Source: Sipunculus nudus
Lineage: Eukaryota > Annelida > Sipuncula > Golfingiida > Sipunculidae
Direction of reading: 5' to 3'
Assembly: GCA_026874595.1 (NCBI GenBank)
Contig: CM049314.1
Coordinates: 10,410,729-10,474,728 of the forward strand
DNA length: 64,000 bases
In this document: positions 37,801-52,800 of the stretch, piece by piece
How the letters are laid out: every line of letters starts with the position of its first letter
How positions within the stretch are numbered: the stretch's first letter is position 1
Program-made: the position numbers and the translations under genes
Notes under the pieces: model-generated
Seen by the model: only the letters and a program-made list of their open reading frames with translations
What the model was told of the DNA's origin: nothing
The model's database searches: none

Positions 37801-40800
37801 GAGATATCAGGTCAGTCATTTCAGAAACATAACATTTACTCTCCTAAATTAGAATGTTGTAATTGGAGCCTACAAAACCCCTCCTGAATAAGATTTTGAT
37901 GTGGGTACACAGGTAGTGCCACACTTCAGTAAAACAAGTTCTCCTGGTGAATGGAAGGGCAATCACCTGCCCTAATTCTAAACAATGGGTAGCTTACAAA
38001 CACAGAGAAGATGGGATTGCCCTGAGTCATGATGGACAGGAAATATTTGAATATCAAAAACATATGAGAAGGATCCAAATTACCTCCAAAATGTGATAGG
38101 TTGTTTCTTAGGTGTTACCCTAACTTTCCTGAAAATTTCTTCAAAATCTGTTTGTTACTTTTTCCATAAAATTGCAAACAGACAAATCAAACAATCAATG
38201 GAAAAACATAGTAGGTTCACCTCCTGGCACAGGTATAATAGCCACAGTGGAAGGATAACATTGTATGTTATGCTGCTTAAATTTATAAGATCACAGAATT
38301 TGTGCAGACATTCTTTTCACATGGATACTGAAAACTTCTGACCTGTATGTATCCCTGTCAATCTGTCGTCTCAGGAAATTCTTGGTAACAAGGTTGAATG
38401 CTGGATCCTCCATGTCTCGACCCTCTGGGTTTCCCATGGCAACAGCCTGGCAAACAGTAACATTTTAACACATTTTATACTAAATTTGTCACAATTTTAT
38501 ATTACATATATAATTTATACATTATACTGCTGATACCTATATGCCTTTCCTTCTGTGTCAAAGCATGCCTGGGAAATTAGGCAAATAAAAAATATATAAC
38601 TTTATTCATATTTCACCTTATATTTTTACCCCTGATAGTCATGTATTAAAATGTATTAAAAGTCTTTTGTGTTCATGTAATTTTGTGATTTCTTTGTGTA
38701 ATAATTAGTTGTAACATTAGAAGTAACTGTTACATTGTGGGCTATTCAGTGAAATACAAACACAATCCTATGCTTTGACAAATTTTACTCTTATGTTGGT
38801 TTTGAGACAAACAATCAATGGAATTAAGTTTCAATGCATGACTATCTTTATGAAAAGTGCTACGTTTTTTAACACTGGAGAGCTTATAGTCCGGGTTTCA
38901 GTTCCTGCATGTTTTCTTGATGATAATACAGGTGAAGGATTTCTCCCACAGAAAAAAAAACATCACAGGAATGTAATTTAAATCAACAAAATGGCCAAAA
39001 AGTCTGTCCCATTTTATTATGATTTTTATTGTTATGCTGAAAATGATCATACTGCCAGTCTTTGGGTACGGTCTGTCTTAGGATATGGAGAGTTGTGGGC
39101 TGCAGAGCTTCATCAGTAATAAACTACATCCATCTCCTTATTAGTTTGGGACCTATAGCTACTAAGTGACTTGTGTAATATGGTGAAGGCTTGTCATATG
39201 TGACTAAGGCCTCCTGACTGCTTGGCCAACTGGTTGGCAAGTGATCTCTCCCCCTCTCCTCTGACCCATAGGGCAGCCTACTTTATCAAAGGGGTGTTAA
39301 TGGGTTAGTCCACTTACAATGAAAAGGGGGGTTAATATGTATGGGTATATGGAATATCCAACACAGGCATATTGTGTTTACCTCTATGTCCAGCATCAGT
39401 GCCCTGTCAGAGTTAGACTTGGCGATCTGACAGATGTGGAGAAATTCTTCTACAGTCTCCCTGGTCAAGCTGCTGGATACCTGTACACCACAAACATGTG
39501 TAATATATGCAAACACATGTTCATAAACCAGAAATACAATACAATGAAACCTCACTGATGTTTGCACTCTTGGGACTGGGCTAAACTACCCACTTTACAG
39601 AGGTGCCCACTGAATGGATGCCATGAACTCAACATAAATAATAAGGAGGAGAAAATACAGGACTGCCCAAAAACTGCTCACTATATAGAAGTGCCTGCTT
39701 CATGGAGGTGCCCACTAGAAGAGGTTCCACTGTATAACTATCATCTCAAGTATACACTACATCTTCCACTGTAAAACAGACACTTTACTTCATTAGAAGA
39801 TGATTTATTCAAATATTAACCAAACATGATACAAGTATATTATACAGACAAAGATTATATTTAGTAAATTTATCTCTAGCTTTTTTATCTGATGAGAAGG
39901 CATGATAAGTTATTTCTTATTCAAAGAATACCCATGGAATTGCTACCTGGATTTTACTGAAATGTTATAAATCACTGAGGTGAATGTGCCCCCTTCATCC
40001 TCATCACAAACCAATAATAAGTCACTTATATAGTGTAATACTTTATAAGTATACTATATATATATACTAATGTAGTGTATATTATATTCAATGCTATAAT
40101 TGTTTTTTAGCTTGAAGAGAATTAATTATTTTTTAGAATTCAACTACCATACAAGAAAATAATGCATTCAGTAATGTGATTTTAATTTTTATTACATCAA
40201 AGACAACTTTCACACATTATCACTTGTTTTTCCTTAGTGAACATAATTTCAGGTGGATCTTACTACCTTTGTGTCTCTAGCTTTTTAATGTACTTACTTC
40301 CAACACAATTTCTTCCATGATGAGTTGAACCACACGGCCCTGTAGTACAGCATGTTTCTGTCTCTCCCAGCTAAGCTGGTCAGCCTCCATCAGTGCTCTA
40401 GGCCATGGTCAAGGCTTCTTAGCGTGATTACTAAACTAGTTTAAGATTTATTAGTACAGTGAAACTACAATTTGCAGACAACTCAGTAAGGTGGACAACT
40501 CACTAATGCAGACACTAAATCTCAGTCCCTTAAATTTTGACTCTACCGGTATATAATGTTTAATGTAAACTCAGTAAAGCAGGCAAGTCACTATCCCGGA
40601 CAACGGACAAACTTTCCCGTCACGCCAACCTATCCAGTACATATCATGACCCTGTTTAGCTGACAGACATCGGGAGTTCTAGTTTTGTTCAAATATTTCC
40701 TGGGTGATGGCGCTCTGAGGTCATGACCTCGTATGACCTGTTTTGTTCAAAACGACAGCCCGGAACAAGCATAATTGGTGAACCATTGGAATGTTATATG

Positions 40801-43800
40801 TAAAAGCCCGGAACAAGCATAATTGGTGAACCATTGGAATGTTATATGTAAATTTATAGTCAAAATTGTTGTTTATTTCTATGAATGTGTAGATAACACA
40901 ACCATTATTAAATTATTGGCAGGTCAATTAGGAAGAAATAAGCTTTCAAACTAAGACAGATTTTCATTCGACAAAACCACCACCAATGGCTGCCGTTCGT
41001 GCTTTGTGATTGGCGTCTGATCGGGGAGCCGTAATTAGTTTGCACTTTGTTATGGCAAATGTGTAGTGAAAACAACCCTTTTAATAAGTAATCATGCTGT
41101 CCAGATGCTGTCAATAATCAATCTTCAATATGCCTAATACAACCATCCACGAACTGCCGCTTGTGTAGAAGATGAAGCATGGCACATCGAAGCGAAACTG
41201 CCAAGATTAGTGTGCAAAGCCTAGCTGATGTTTTTCTTTCTTTTTTTTTAATTATGATATTTTATAAATTGCAAGTGCATATTAAAGCTATTTTGAAAAT
41301 GATTTAAATCAAATTTATGTAGCCTATTTCAAATTAGGCTTACATTTAATCAAAACATATTATATCAGAAACATTCAATGAATCGACGCAATATGCCAAA
41401 CTCCTCTAAACAGGACAAATCACTTAAACGGACAAAATCCTCCAGTCCCTTGGGTGTCCGGCTTAGGAGTTTCACTGTAATGTATATAATCATACTCTGT
41501 GTGTCTGGAGAAGTCTTGTTCAGTGTGTAACAATTTTATATTAGAGACCTCTTTGCTGTGTCAGACTAAAGATTGAATATCCATTCTTTGATGATGTTCT
41601 GATAGGAAAATAATGATTAATACTGATTTAATTACGACTGCCCTCTGCTGGTTTCATATTTTTTGCTTGAAGTACATCCATTGAATTGTTTCCGAGTAAG
41701 CCAATAAAAGTGTATTATTCTATGAATGCCAAAACCACTGTGATCATTATTTATCAACACAAGGATACTGGGCAGTCTCCATATTGAGGGCAGGAGGCAG
41801 CTGGCGGTAGTATTTGTCCAAGCACCTGTCCACCAACTGTTCAACCAGGCCTCGCACCTGTTATCAGAGAGCAGCTATTGGTGATGATGTTTCAATAATA
41901 TCCTGCTATGCTGATATAAGTGATAACAAAAATGACTGTTATGCTACTTTAAGTGATAGTAAAAACAATAAAAGTATGCCTTAATTTATTTCTTAATTTT
42001 TTTAAAGAATTAAGTCCACAGCCTTTAGGTGGCACTGTCTACTGAATGAGAATGAATATAACCTGAATGACCATAGGATAAGAAGGATGTGGAAGTAGGA
42101 AGACCTACTGGGTTCTAAGTCAGATCTTGTGTATATGGGGGCTAAGAATATTAAATCTGGAATATTCCAAAACTTTTAAGCTGGTGAAACATTAGGGCAA
42201 CTCTTTCAGGTTCTATTAAGGTTTTTCCATAATGCCTTGCATTTTGAAGGTCTCAAACTCAAAGCCTAAAACACTTATGGTGTAAGCTCTGAAATAAAAT
42301 TAAAATTTCAGTTACCATGTGGTAGTGTTCCATCTGCCATGGCTGGTATGAATGAGGACCAAGTTCTCCATTATAGGGTTTATGTAGACGGTTGTGCTGG
42401 TATGCAATCTGCTGCCTGAGAGATAAAAAGAAAATATCTATAACATGCTACCTTTCTATTGCAATACATATTGACTGCAACCTCGGCTAAAAAAAAAATC
42501 TGATTCTGGACGACTAGATAAATCTGTAGTTATCACACATGGTTACCTTTAGTCTCTCTTAACAGACAGTCCTGACTAAATTTCCTGTTTGGATTCAGTG
42601 TTAAAAGGATAATCATCCTGAAAATGTTTTTATTCAGGTACTTTTTTATATGTAGATATTACTCTAATACATCTTAACTGCTAATATTCATATATGTTTA
42701 TGTTTAAAAAAATCACATTTGTAACTTGGTTACGCTCCCAAGGCAGCGGAAATCTTGCGCTTCTAAATAAGCTACTGATTTTCACGCTGCCAGCTTTGAC
42801 CGTTTATGATATATTTAGACACCAGATGGCGGTTCGTTTTCCGCTGAAAAATGTGTGCCTATGATGCGACAAGCAGCCAAATCAGATGACAATAAACAAA
42901 CACTCGACAGGCATCCTGGCTCCGCCCATAGATGCGCTTCAAGCGCCGCTTGATGAGATTACGGTCAAATTATATTTGCTCCCTCTGCATTCTCGCACCA
43001 TCGACCAATTCGATTATGACATTATGACTGTGTTAGCGTAGCCATGTATCTGTTGTCTGCAGAACTGAAACCAGCCAGCAAGGTGTGAAAGCAGCCGTTG
43101 TTGTTACGTTTCTTTTGAATTACAGCTCACCGGCCGGGCATCCTATGTGCCCAAGGCCCTGAGCAAACCACGTCTGGGGCAATTCTCTCAGATCCTGTGG
43201 CCTGTTACCGGGGCGATGAGCTGTCAATCAAAACGAAATGAACATGATTGGCTCCGTGTATTCCTCGCTTGGCAGTGTCTTCCAGCACAAAGTCTCAGTT
43301 GATTGGACAAAAGTACAGTGCTCCCCTCTGGTGTAGCAATTCAGGATACTAGGACATAACAAACAGCGCTTGCGATATAGATACTAGGCCTATAGTTAAA
43401 GCGCTGTGTAAAGAGCGTATAACTTAGTAAGATAAAAACTTTTTTTCATAAAGGTGACATGTTTCCACACTTTTCATTCAAGCACAAACACAAAACATTT
43501 AGGTAAACATGTTTATGAAACATACCTAAGATGTCTACACCTGCTGGTATATGCTGGTAGGGATCGTGCAGTATCTTGAATGATAGAGTTCACAGAGTGC
43601 ACACTGGAAGCACTGGGTGACCTTTGAACTTTGATATCATAAGGCCCTACAATAACAGAAAATCAGTAAAATTTTAATATCACTTTACAAGTAAGAGTGA
43701 GGTGTCTTACTCTTAATTCATTGATTAAGATTCCACAGTTTTAAACTACAGTAATATTCCCTGAATCCCAAAAATTTTGTTATTGAAGTAGTTCCTTATA

Positions 43801-46800
43801 AATCATCTTCTTATTTAACTAAAATGGCCTTTCCTTATCATAAAATATGCACTCAGGAAATTAAAATTAAAATGAGGTTAACATTTTGATTCTATAAGTC
43901 TATGTATCACTAAATGCATGTACAAAAACAATTTTACCGATTCTCAATAAAATATACATATTTAACAATTTGATCAAATTTGATGGAATTGCAAAATGAG
44001 GGGGTGGAAGAAGACAAAATTATAATGGGTTCTTCCACCACAAAACTTTTACAGATTACTTGTGTATTTTGTAAAATGAATGAATGAATAATTTACCTGT
44101 ATGTTTTGGTTGTTTCTGTGATTTTTTGGCACTTGTTCTCAGCTCATGTATTCTTTGTTGATCTTCCAGCAGTTTCTGCCTTTCCTGGTTTAAATCCCTA
44201 TTCAGTACAAATGTACGAGTATAACCGTCTTCACCTAACAAATTTCAGGGGTGGATAGAGGACATTAGAAAAAGGGGGGGGGGGGGGGACACAACGCCCT
44301 GATAAACAAGTGTGCCAGGAATGCTAGTAGACTTGAAGTTTTTATACATAACTATGGCCTACAGAAATAGGAAAATAAATTCTGCAAGATGTTAATTTTG
44401 TTGTTTTTTTTCAATATTATGTGTGATTATTCAATATTTCCATATTTTAGGTAAAAAAAAGGTACTGCCTGCTGCACCCCCCCCCCCCCCCCCCTTAATC
44501 TGCCTCTGAATTAATTTCAATAGAAACAATATATGTGTCATCTTAAATATTCTAAATTTTTTTTTAAATGCATGATGAAGAAGAAAAACAAAAACAGTCT
44601 TTCTGGCACAAAGAAATTCTCACTTCCATCACTGCAAACTGTCCATTATTTATGCCTGTTAACTGTTGTGGACAATTGTGGTCTGAAACAGTAGCTATGG
44701 GTATTTGATAGCAGAATATAACAAAAATACCTTCAAAATAATTATCTAATTAAATCCAAGTTAAACATTTTGAAACATCAAACATGAACAGGATTTATTT
44801 TGTATCCTGAAAGGACCCAAATGGTCTAAAACTCCAATGTATTCAACGTAAGGTTGTTATGCACAAGGTTTTTACAGTACCTGATTTGATCTTGATAAAC
44901 CTCTTTGGACCTGGTGAAGTCTTTGGCCCTGGTCTGTAACACTTTGTCTATCAGTCTGGTGCCTCTCTCTGGAGGTTTAGGGGATCTAGGACCTGGAGGG
45001 AAGGAAGGAAGGTAGACATACTGGTGTAAATGAATACTCATGCAAACTATAAGAAATTTTGTGAATTTTATGACATGTATTTCAATACGATGAATGCACC
45101 ACAACATTATGTGTGCCTGTGTGTTATTCCTTCTCACAGTGACAGGGATATTGCATATTATGTATTAGATTTTTAACTAAAGGATTTTTCATTCAGGATC
45201 ATAAGGACACATTAAATTTGTGTAAAACTAAGTGCTGAGTCCAAGCTAGGACTTCTTGATTATTCTCTGAGTAATTAGAAAAAAAACATGACTTAAAAAA
45301 ATAACTTTAGGCCTGTGAATTGTGAGCCTTAGAATTGATCAATAATTGATTCTTATCCCTTAGATTCAATTATTGCTGTTGTAGTAATTTTTTAAATCTC
45401 AAACCATAGGCAAACATTCTACTATTTTATCAAGTAGAGGAAAGTAGTGGTTCTCTTTCAGCAGTTTATTGGCACCATATTTTTCTATCCATGTGTTGGG
45501 TCTCTAGGGGAAAGTTAGAACTATACCTAGGACACATACAAGAAAAACTAGCTTCAACAATTCTTCATGGTCCAATAAACAAAGGCCTTCAGGGTGGCAC
45601 ATGCAAAAAATAATAATCTAAACAGTTCATGAGGTCTGCTTCAAAGGCCATCACGATGCAAATTTTTCATATTTATGACAAAAAAAAATGATTAATACAC
45701 AACTACTCACCATATTGTTCATAAATGACTGCTCTAGCATTTCCACCAAACTGATTTTGAATTTCATCTGATAAATATTGATGTCTCCCCACTGTGTCCT
45801 GAAAAAAACAACAGTAATTGAAATTCTACTGGCAATGTGAATCAGCATTTTTCTTTTTCCATAGCATAAGCAAACTTGTGTAATAAATGTTAGTTGACAA
45901 GATACTTAAACTGAAATGATATGGTAAAACACCACTTTTATAAGGTGTTATTAATAATTTATTAATATACATTTTAAATTTTATAGATGTATGCAGGGAT
46001 CCGCTTCCAAAATTATAGAAAGCCACAATAAATGAGTGCGCCATCAACTGATGAGCTTAAATTTGCAACAGTTTTGATGCATTTTGCATGATTCCATCAT
46101 CTTTTATGGACCAACAACCTCTTTTGAAAAAAAAAGGGCAAGGAGATTCACCACAACCACGAATAATAAACTAGAATACGGGTAGTTGACGAGCGACTAC
46201 GTGTATCTGCCAAAATCAGAGTAGGACGGGTAAAGTAAGGCATGGATTGCGTGGCAAGGGGAAATAAAGTTAGATATGTTACATATAAGCATGGATGTCT
46301 GCCACAAAAACATGATTGTAGGTGGTGGTACCTGTTATTTTAATAAGAAACTTTCCAAGATGTATACACATGCAAAATTTCAGGTGGATAAGTCAAACCA
46401 CAGCAGACAAACAGATGGACGCAGTGCAAAAATGGTTGCAGGTGACACCACCTGTTTTGTGTATGATAAAGTGCTATGCGAGATATAAACACAAGCAAAA
46501 TTTCAGGAAGATATGTCAAACCAGTCCAGAGATATTAGCATGGATATCTGCAGCGTGCACGTGAATGTAGGTGGCACCACCTGTCATAAAATCAAGAAGG
46601 CATTCCAGGATGTATATGCATTCCGAAATTTCAGGTGAATTAGTCAAACCACTGCAGAGATATGAGTGATTTAACCCAAGGAAGACGAACAGATGGCACT
46701 GTGCAAAAACAGTTGCAGGTGGCGCCACCATTTTTTAGCATGTTATAAAGCTATTCAAGGGCTACATTTGTGCAAAAAATTTTTTCCTCATTGGTCAAAC

Positions 46801-49800
46801 AAGTCCGAAAATATGTGGGTTAATGTGTCAAAACAGAAGCACAGATGGATGCACTGTGGATACGGAAGGTCAGAGGTCAACGCAAAATGGTTAAGGACCA
46901 GTTCACATGTGACCCAAAAATTGGGTTAAGTTTAAGAAAAATTGGTTCGGTAGTCTCAGAGGAGTTTTCTGGAAGGGAATACGGTGGCAGTGGCGGAAGC
47001 CGGTCAATCACATAGTATCCGCAAAACTTTGTTCTGGCGGATACAATTATGAATAAAAAAAAGAACTGGTCAAGAGCTGATCAAAACATGGAAAGGTCAA
47101 GGTATCTTCATTGTCATAGGTGTGCTGCATATACAGATGGCACACAATGTACATGTAGTGTTATAACAAAACACATAACCCACCAGCACGTGGCTCCTCC
47201 TACCAGCAATGCTGGGAGTACTTCCTGGACTCAAACTATTTCTACAATATATAAACAAATGGAACATTTAAATAAGAGAAAAAAATGGGAACACATAATA
47301 AAAAGGTAACATCATGAAAAAGTTGTCTGATATTGCCAAATTGCCAATGTTATAACATTTACTGGCCTGTACTGTGTGGCAACCTACCTGAGGTATCATA
47401 TTGAATGAGCATTCACTTTTATACATTTTTACTGAAATTCTGGGAAATATCACAAATTCATTTTTATCACCCGAACAGTATCAATATATTACTATTTTTC
47501 TCTATGTCTATTTTTTTAACAGAGCAGTACAATAAATCCTGTTTCACACAACTTAATAACAATAATGCATGATCATTATTGCAAAGTTTATAATGTGTTT
47601 AAAAAACAAGGCCTACAGGCCTAATGCGAACCTGTGCAATGAGATTACACCAGATATAATGCTTCAATGCTGGACCATTACTTTTCAAGAACATGTGTAA
47701 CATATACATGAACAATGCAAGTACTAAACACTTAGAACAAGAAACAATTAAACAAACATCACTGCTGCAATTCTTGCATCGGTGCACACAACACAAAAAC
47801 TAGAATATGGGTAGTCAACAAACTACGTGTATCCACCAAAATCAGAGTGGGAAAGGTGAAGTGAGGCATGGATTGAGTGGCAAGGGGAAATAGAGTGAGG
47901 TGTGTTGCATAATAGCCTGGATGTCTGCAGCAGAAATGTGTATGAAGGTTGCGCCACCTCCAACAAAATCCAGAAAGCTATCCAAGATGTGTAAACATGC
48001 AAAATTTTAGGCAGATAAGTCAAACCACTACTGAGATATGAGTGATTTTTGCCCACAGCAGACAAACAGACAGACCCTGTGCAAAAATGGTGGCAGGTGG
48101 TGCCACCAATTTTGTGTATGATTGAGATATGTGAGATCTATACACATGCAAAATTTTCAGGGGGATATGTCAAACCAGTCCTCATATATAAGCCTGAATG
48201 TCTGCTGCATATACATAAGTATAGGTGGGGCCACCTGTCATAAAATCAAGAAAGCTGTCCAGGATGTATATACACATGCAAAATTTCAGGTGGATATGTC
48301 AAACCAGTCCTCATATATAAGCCTGAATGTTTGCTGCATATACATAAGTATGGGTGGCGCCACCTGCAAAAAAATCCAGAAAGCTATCAAAGATGTATAA
48401 ACATGCAAAATTTTAGGCAGTTAAATCAAACCATTGCCAAGATATGAGTGATTTTATCCCACGGCAAACAAACAGATGGAGGCTGTGCAAAAATGATTGC
48501 AGGTGGTGCCACCAGTTTTGCGTATGATAAAGAGCTATGTGAGGTCTACAAACATGCAAAATTTTTGCCTAAATGGTCAAATGGTTCCTGAGATATGAGC
48601 TTGGATGTCTGCAGCGTAAATTTGAATGTAGGTGGCGCCACCTGTCATAAAATCGGAAAGCTGTCAAGGATGTATAAACCTGCAAAATTTTAGGCAGATA
48701 TGTAAACCATTGCTGAGATATGAGTGATTTTATCCCACGGCAAACAAACAGACGGATGCTGTGCAAAAATGATTGCAGGTGGCGCCACCAGTTTTGTGTA
48801 TGATAAAGAGCTATGTGAGATCTATAAACATGCAAAATCTTTTCCCAATCAGTCCAATGGTTCCTGAGATATGAGCTTGGATGTCTGCAGCTTAAACGTG
48901 GATGTAGGAGGGGCCACCTGTCATAAAATCAAGAGAGCTGTCCAGGATGTATACACATGCTAAATTTCAGGTGGATAAGTCCAACCAATGCAGAGATATG
49001 AGTGTTTTTATCCCAAGGCAGATGAACAGATGGACGCTGTGCAAAAATAGTTGCAGGTGGCTCCACCATTTTTAGTGTATGTTATAAAGCTTTCCAGGGG
49101 CTACATTTGTGCAAAATCATTAGCCTTATCAGTCAAACAGTTCCTGATATATGTGGGTTTATGTGTGGAAAAAGACGCACAAATGGACGCTGGGCAGAGA
49201 GGAAAGGTCAAAGGTCAACCAAAAATGAGGGAGCAGCAGTTCACATGTGACCGATCATAATTCCGAATTTTAAAAAATTCTGCCCAGTGGTTATGGAGGA
49301 GTTCTCAGGAAACCTATGGGGCGATTGCGCCAGCGTCAGCGACGGACTGAAAACATAGTATCCGCAAAACCCTGTTTTGGCGGATACAAAGATTGTAGCT
49401 GGCACCACCAGTCTTATATACAACGAAGAGATATATACATATGCCCAATGTCGGACTGATATGTCAAACCCCTCCTGTGAAATAAGCAGGGACATACACT
49501 GTGCAAAAATTATTGTATGTGGAGCCACCAGTCTTGTACACTATAAAGCTACCCAATCTGTATAAACATGCCCACTTTTAGGCTGATGTATCAAATTCCT
49601 CTGTAGAAATAAGCAGGCACATACACTGCAAAAGTCAATGTAGGTGGCACCACCTGTCTTGTAAATGAGAATACCATCAAAGACGCATAGACAGGTCAAA
49701 ATATCAGTCCAATACATCAAACTTCCCAAAAGTTTGATGCACTGGGCTGACAAGGGTTAGGTGAGAAAGGCAGTTGCCCCCGAGTGACCTGTGACAAATT

Positions 49801-52800
49801 GCTGCCTCAAGCTCCTGCAATGAGTGAACTCTTGACCTGCACCTGGCAAGACTGAGTGAACTTTTGACTTGTACCTGGCTGCACTGAGTGAACTGGACCT
49901 GTTGCATAATCTGACACAGTTGGCAGTCTGCCAAAGCTATAAATAGATTCAGGCTGAACTTTGGTGCCAAATATGATGCAGTGAGCAGCAGACATGGGTC
50001 GAATACAGGAGAAATGTATTCGAATACGAATACGAATACAACAGGGGAACACGAATAAGAATACAAATACAAATACTCCAAAACAGAAATGTATTCGAAT
50101 ACGAATACGAATACAAATATAAATGTATTCATGAATATCAATTTGAATACAATTTACTGAAACAAAAAGAAAAAATGAAGTATCATTTTTAATACTACTA
50201 ATTGCAGTCATCATATATTAACACTTGCAAGATGTATTGAAGTCCAAAATTCAAAATATTCATGTAATCCACTGTGTATGCATTAATTTCCATGCCACAT
50301 AATGACGGAGTGTTATTTATTATGGAAGTTTGTTACACAAAATATATAAATGAATATCCCTTTCAGGGTTGGGGCCAGGTACTTGTACCTTTACCTAGGT
50401 ACACAATTCAGAGTACCTGTATCTGTACCTGTACCTGGAACTAAAGTTGCTGTACCTGTTATAGGGTACTCCAGGTACAATTTTGATACTGGTGCTTAAA
50501 ATGGACACCAAGCTTTAATCAATTGCCTGTACAAAGCTGTCATCCCTGTCAGGGCAGTTAACCGTCTTAGGCAGGGGTAATTATCAAGCATTCATCCTTG
50601 CTGCCTTTGTAGCTAGCTACCTGGCTAGCAAGCTGGTCAACCTCCAGCCTCTTAAACAGAAAGTTCATTGCAGCATTATATTATCAGCACAAGTATACAG
50701 CAACAATCAAAGGATATATATGTATACAGGGGGGGGGGGGTTGCCTACATGCCCCATGTCCAAAGTTGGCTCATATGTACACGGAACAGGGTTGGGGCCA
50801 GTTACTTGTTCCTGTATCTAGGTACACAATTCACGTTATGTGATTTACAGGTTTACCAAGATACTGGAATAGACATCAGGTTTGGTCAAGTAAGGTACCG
50901 GGCTCTCATCACTGTCACTAGTGTCAGGGTTATTACCTAGACCAGGCTGGGGTAATTACTAAGCTTTCAACCCTTTGAACTTGAGTGGACTTGGGCTTGT
51001 AGCATGCTGGCCTAGCTACCTCCAGCCTCTATAAAGGAAGTTCATTGTGGCATTATCAGACATAAAGGGTACAGAGCAAAGGATATGGACAGCGTTGCTT
51101 GCCCTATGTAGATACCTGTTTCCTTGTATGTTAAATGAACATTGGTGTAGGATAAATGTAGAAGTAAAAAGAGGGTCTGACTGATGGAGATGTACATACA
51201 CATGACAAAATAAACACATTAATATTAATTTAATATGAAAAAAGAAAAAAAATGTCAGAATGTGTAAGTTAGATTGTTAATGTGCATGTGTCAAGTGGGT
51301 CAAAATCAATCACTGTTGAAATAATGGCACATTTTTCCAAATGGATAAAGGACAAAAGGTAAACAACATTAATATATACTGCATGTATTCATGAAAGGTA
51401 TTCATGAATGTGAATACTTCTCAATGTATTTGAATATGAATACGAATACTTTTGTACTTTTAACAAATGTATTCGAATACGAATACAAATACTGAAAATA
51501 CCTGTATTCGAATACAATGAATACGAATACTGAATACGAATACCCCATGTCTGGTGAGTAGTCTGCCAAAGCTATAAATAGAATGCAGCTTCTGCACTGA
51601 GTGAACTCTTGACCTATACCTGGCTGCACCTCTTCCAATCCTGGCACTGTGCTAAAACTATTTATAGAGCTGACATCATCTTGGCTAATGGCCAACATCA
51701 AGGCACTGGCAATCTGCCAATGGTTAACCAAGTGCTGCCATCTGTACACAAAAGTGGTCCCTACTTGAAATAACTTTGAAATTTATTTTCCCAATACAAA
51801 ATGCTTTTCAGCTGACTTTTTATAAAAAAGAAATCAGGAATATATGTCAAATTATTATGGATGCATACTGAATGCAAAATTAAAATACAGATATATCTCA
51901 TTGATGGCAAATTCTTGAATTAAGTTGAGTAGGGATACCAATAATTTATAATCCACGTTCAGTTGTCTTTATATAGCCACAGAGAGCTGAATATCCATGA
52001 TTGTAACATTGCCTGGTATGATGAATCATAAATCATAAACCTAATTTTTTAAAAGCTTTTAAAAAAACTTTCTTGTCAATATTAACCAAAGATAACTTGA
52101 ATTCTAAATGTCTAGTGGCATGGTGTAATAGATGCTGATAAACTGGTGCCAGGCTAGATGTAACAGCATCACACAGCTAACATATATGGTAAAATGACTC
52201 AATTCAATCTCCATAATTCAGCGAAAAAATCATTCATGTGTAACCATTAATGACAATTATTAAAAGAATTATTGTAGGGATTATTCTTGTAAAATATATA
52301 ACAAACTGGCTTCGGTGGCATCAGTCCAAAAACGTTTCGCAGGTTTATAACTCGTATAGGAAGATACATCAAACTGGCTAAGTTCAGCTTCCCGTAACTC
52401 AGCCAAAAAGCACTGAACCAAAACCATTTGAACAAACTTGAATTATCAACATCTGAGGATAATTAATGTGCAAGATTTAAGAATTTGGCCCAGTGGTTTT
52501 TGAGAAGAAGATCTTTGTAGCTGCTGAGCTAAAATGGGCTATTATGGCATATGACTAAATTCAGCTTCCAATAACTTAGTCAAAAGTCACTGAGAAGAGA
52601 CCATTTGAACAAACTTCAGAAAGCACTACCCTAGAATCATTTCTGTGCCATATATAAATTTTGGCCATATGGTTTCAGATAAGAAGTTTTTGTAGCCCTC
52701 AGTGTTATACAGGCACTGATGACTCCGTTCAAAAAAGGCCGATGCAGGTGGCGCCACCAATACCTCAATTTTAGATATGACCTATGTGACCAACACTGGC

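Noticed and set aside
51716-51728. A 13-nt candidate for the missing WD exon (ATGGCAGCACTTG between TACAG and GTTAAC)
   Set aside because: The length class fits, but the donor is weak, the sequence is repeat-associated and many such short matches are expected by chance in 7.6 kb.
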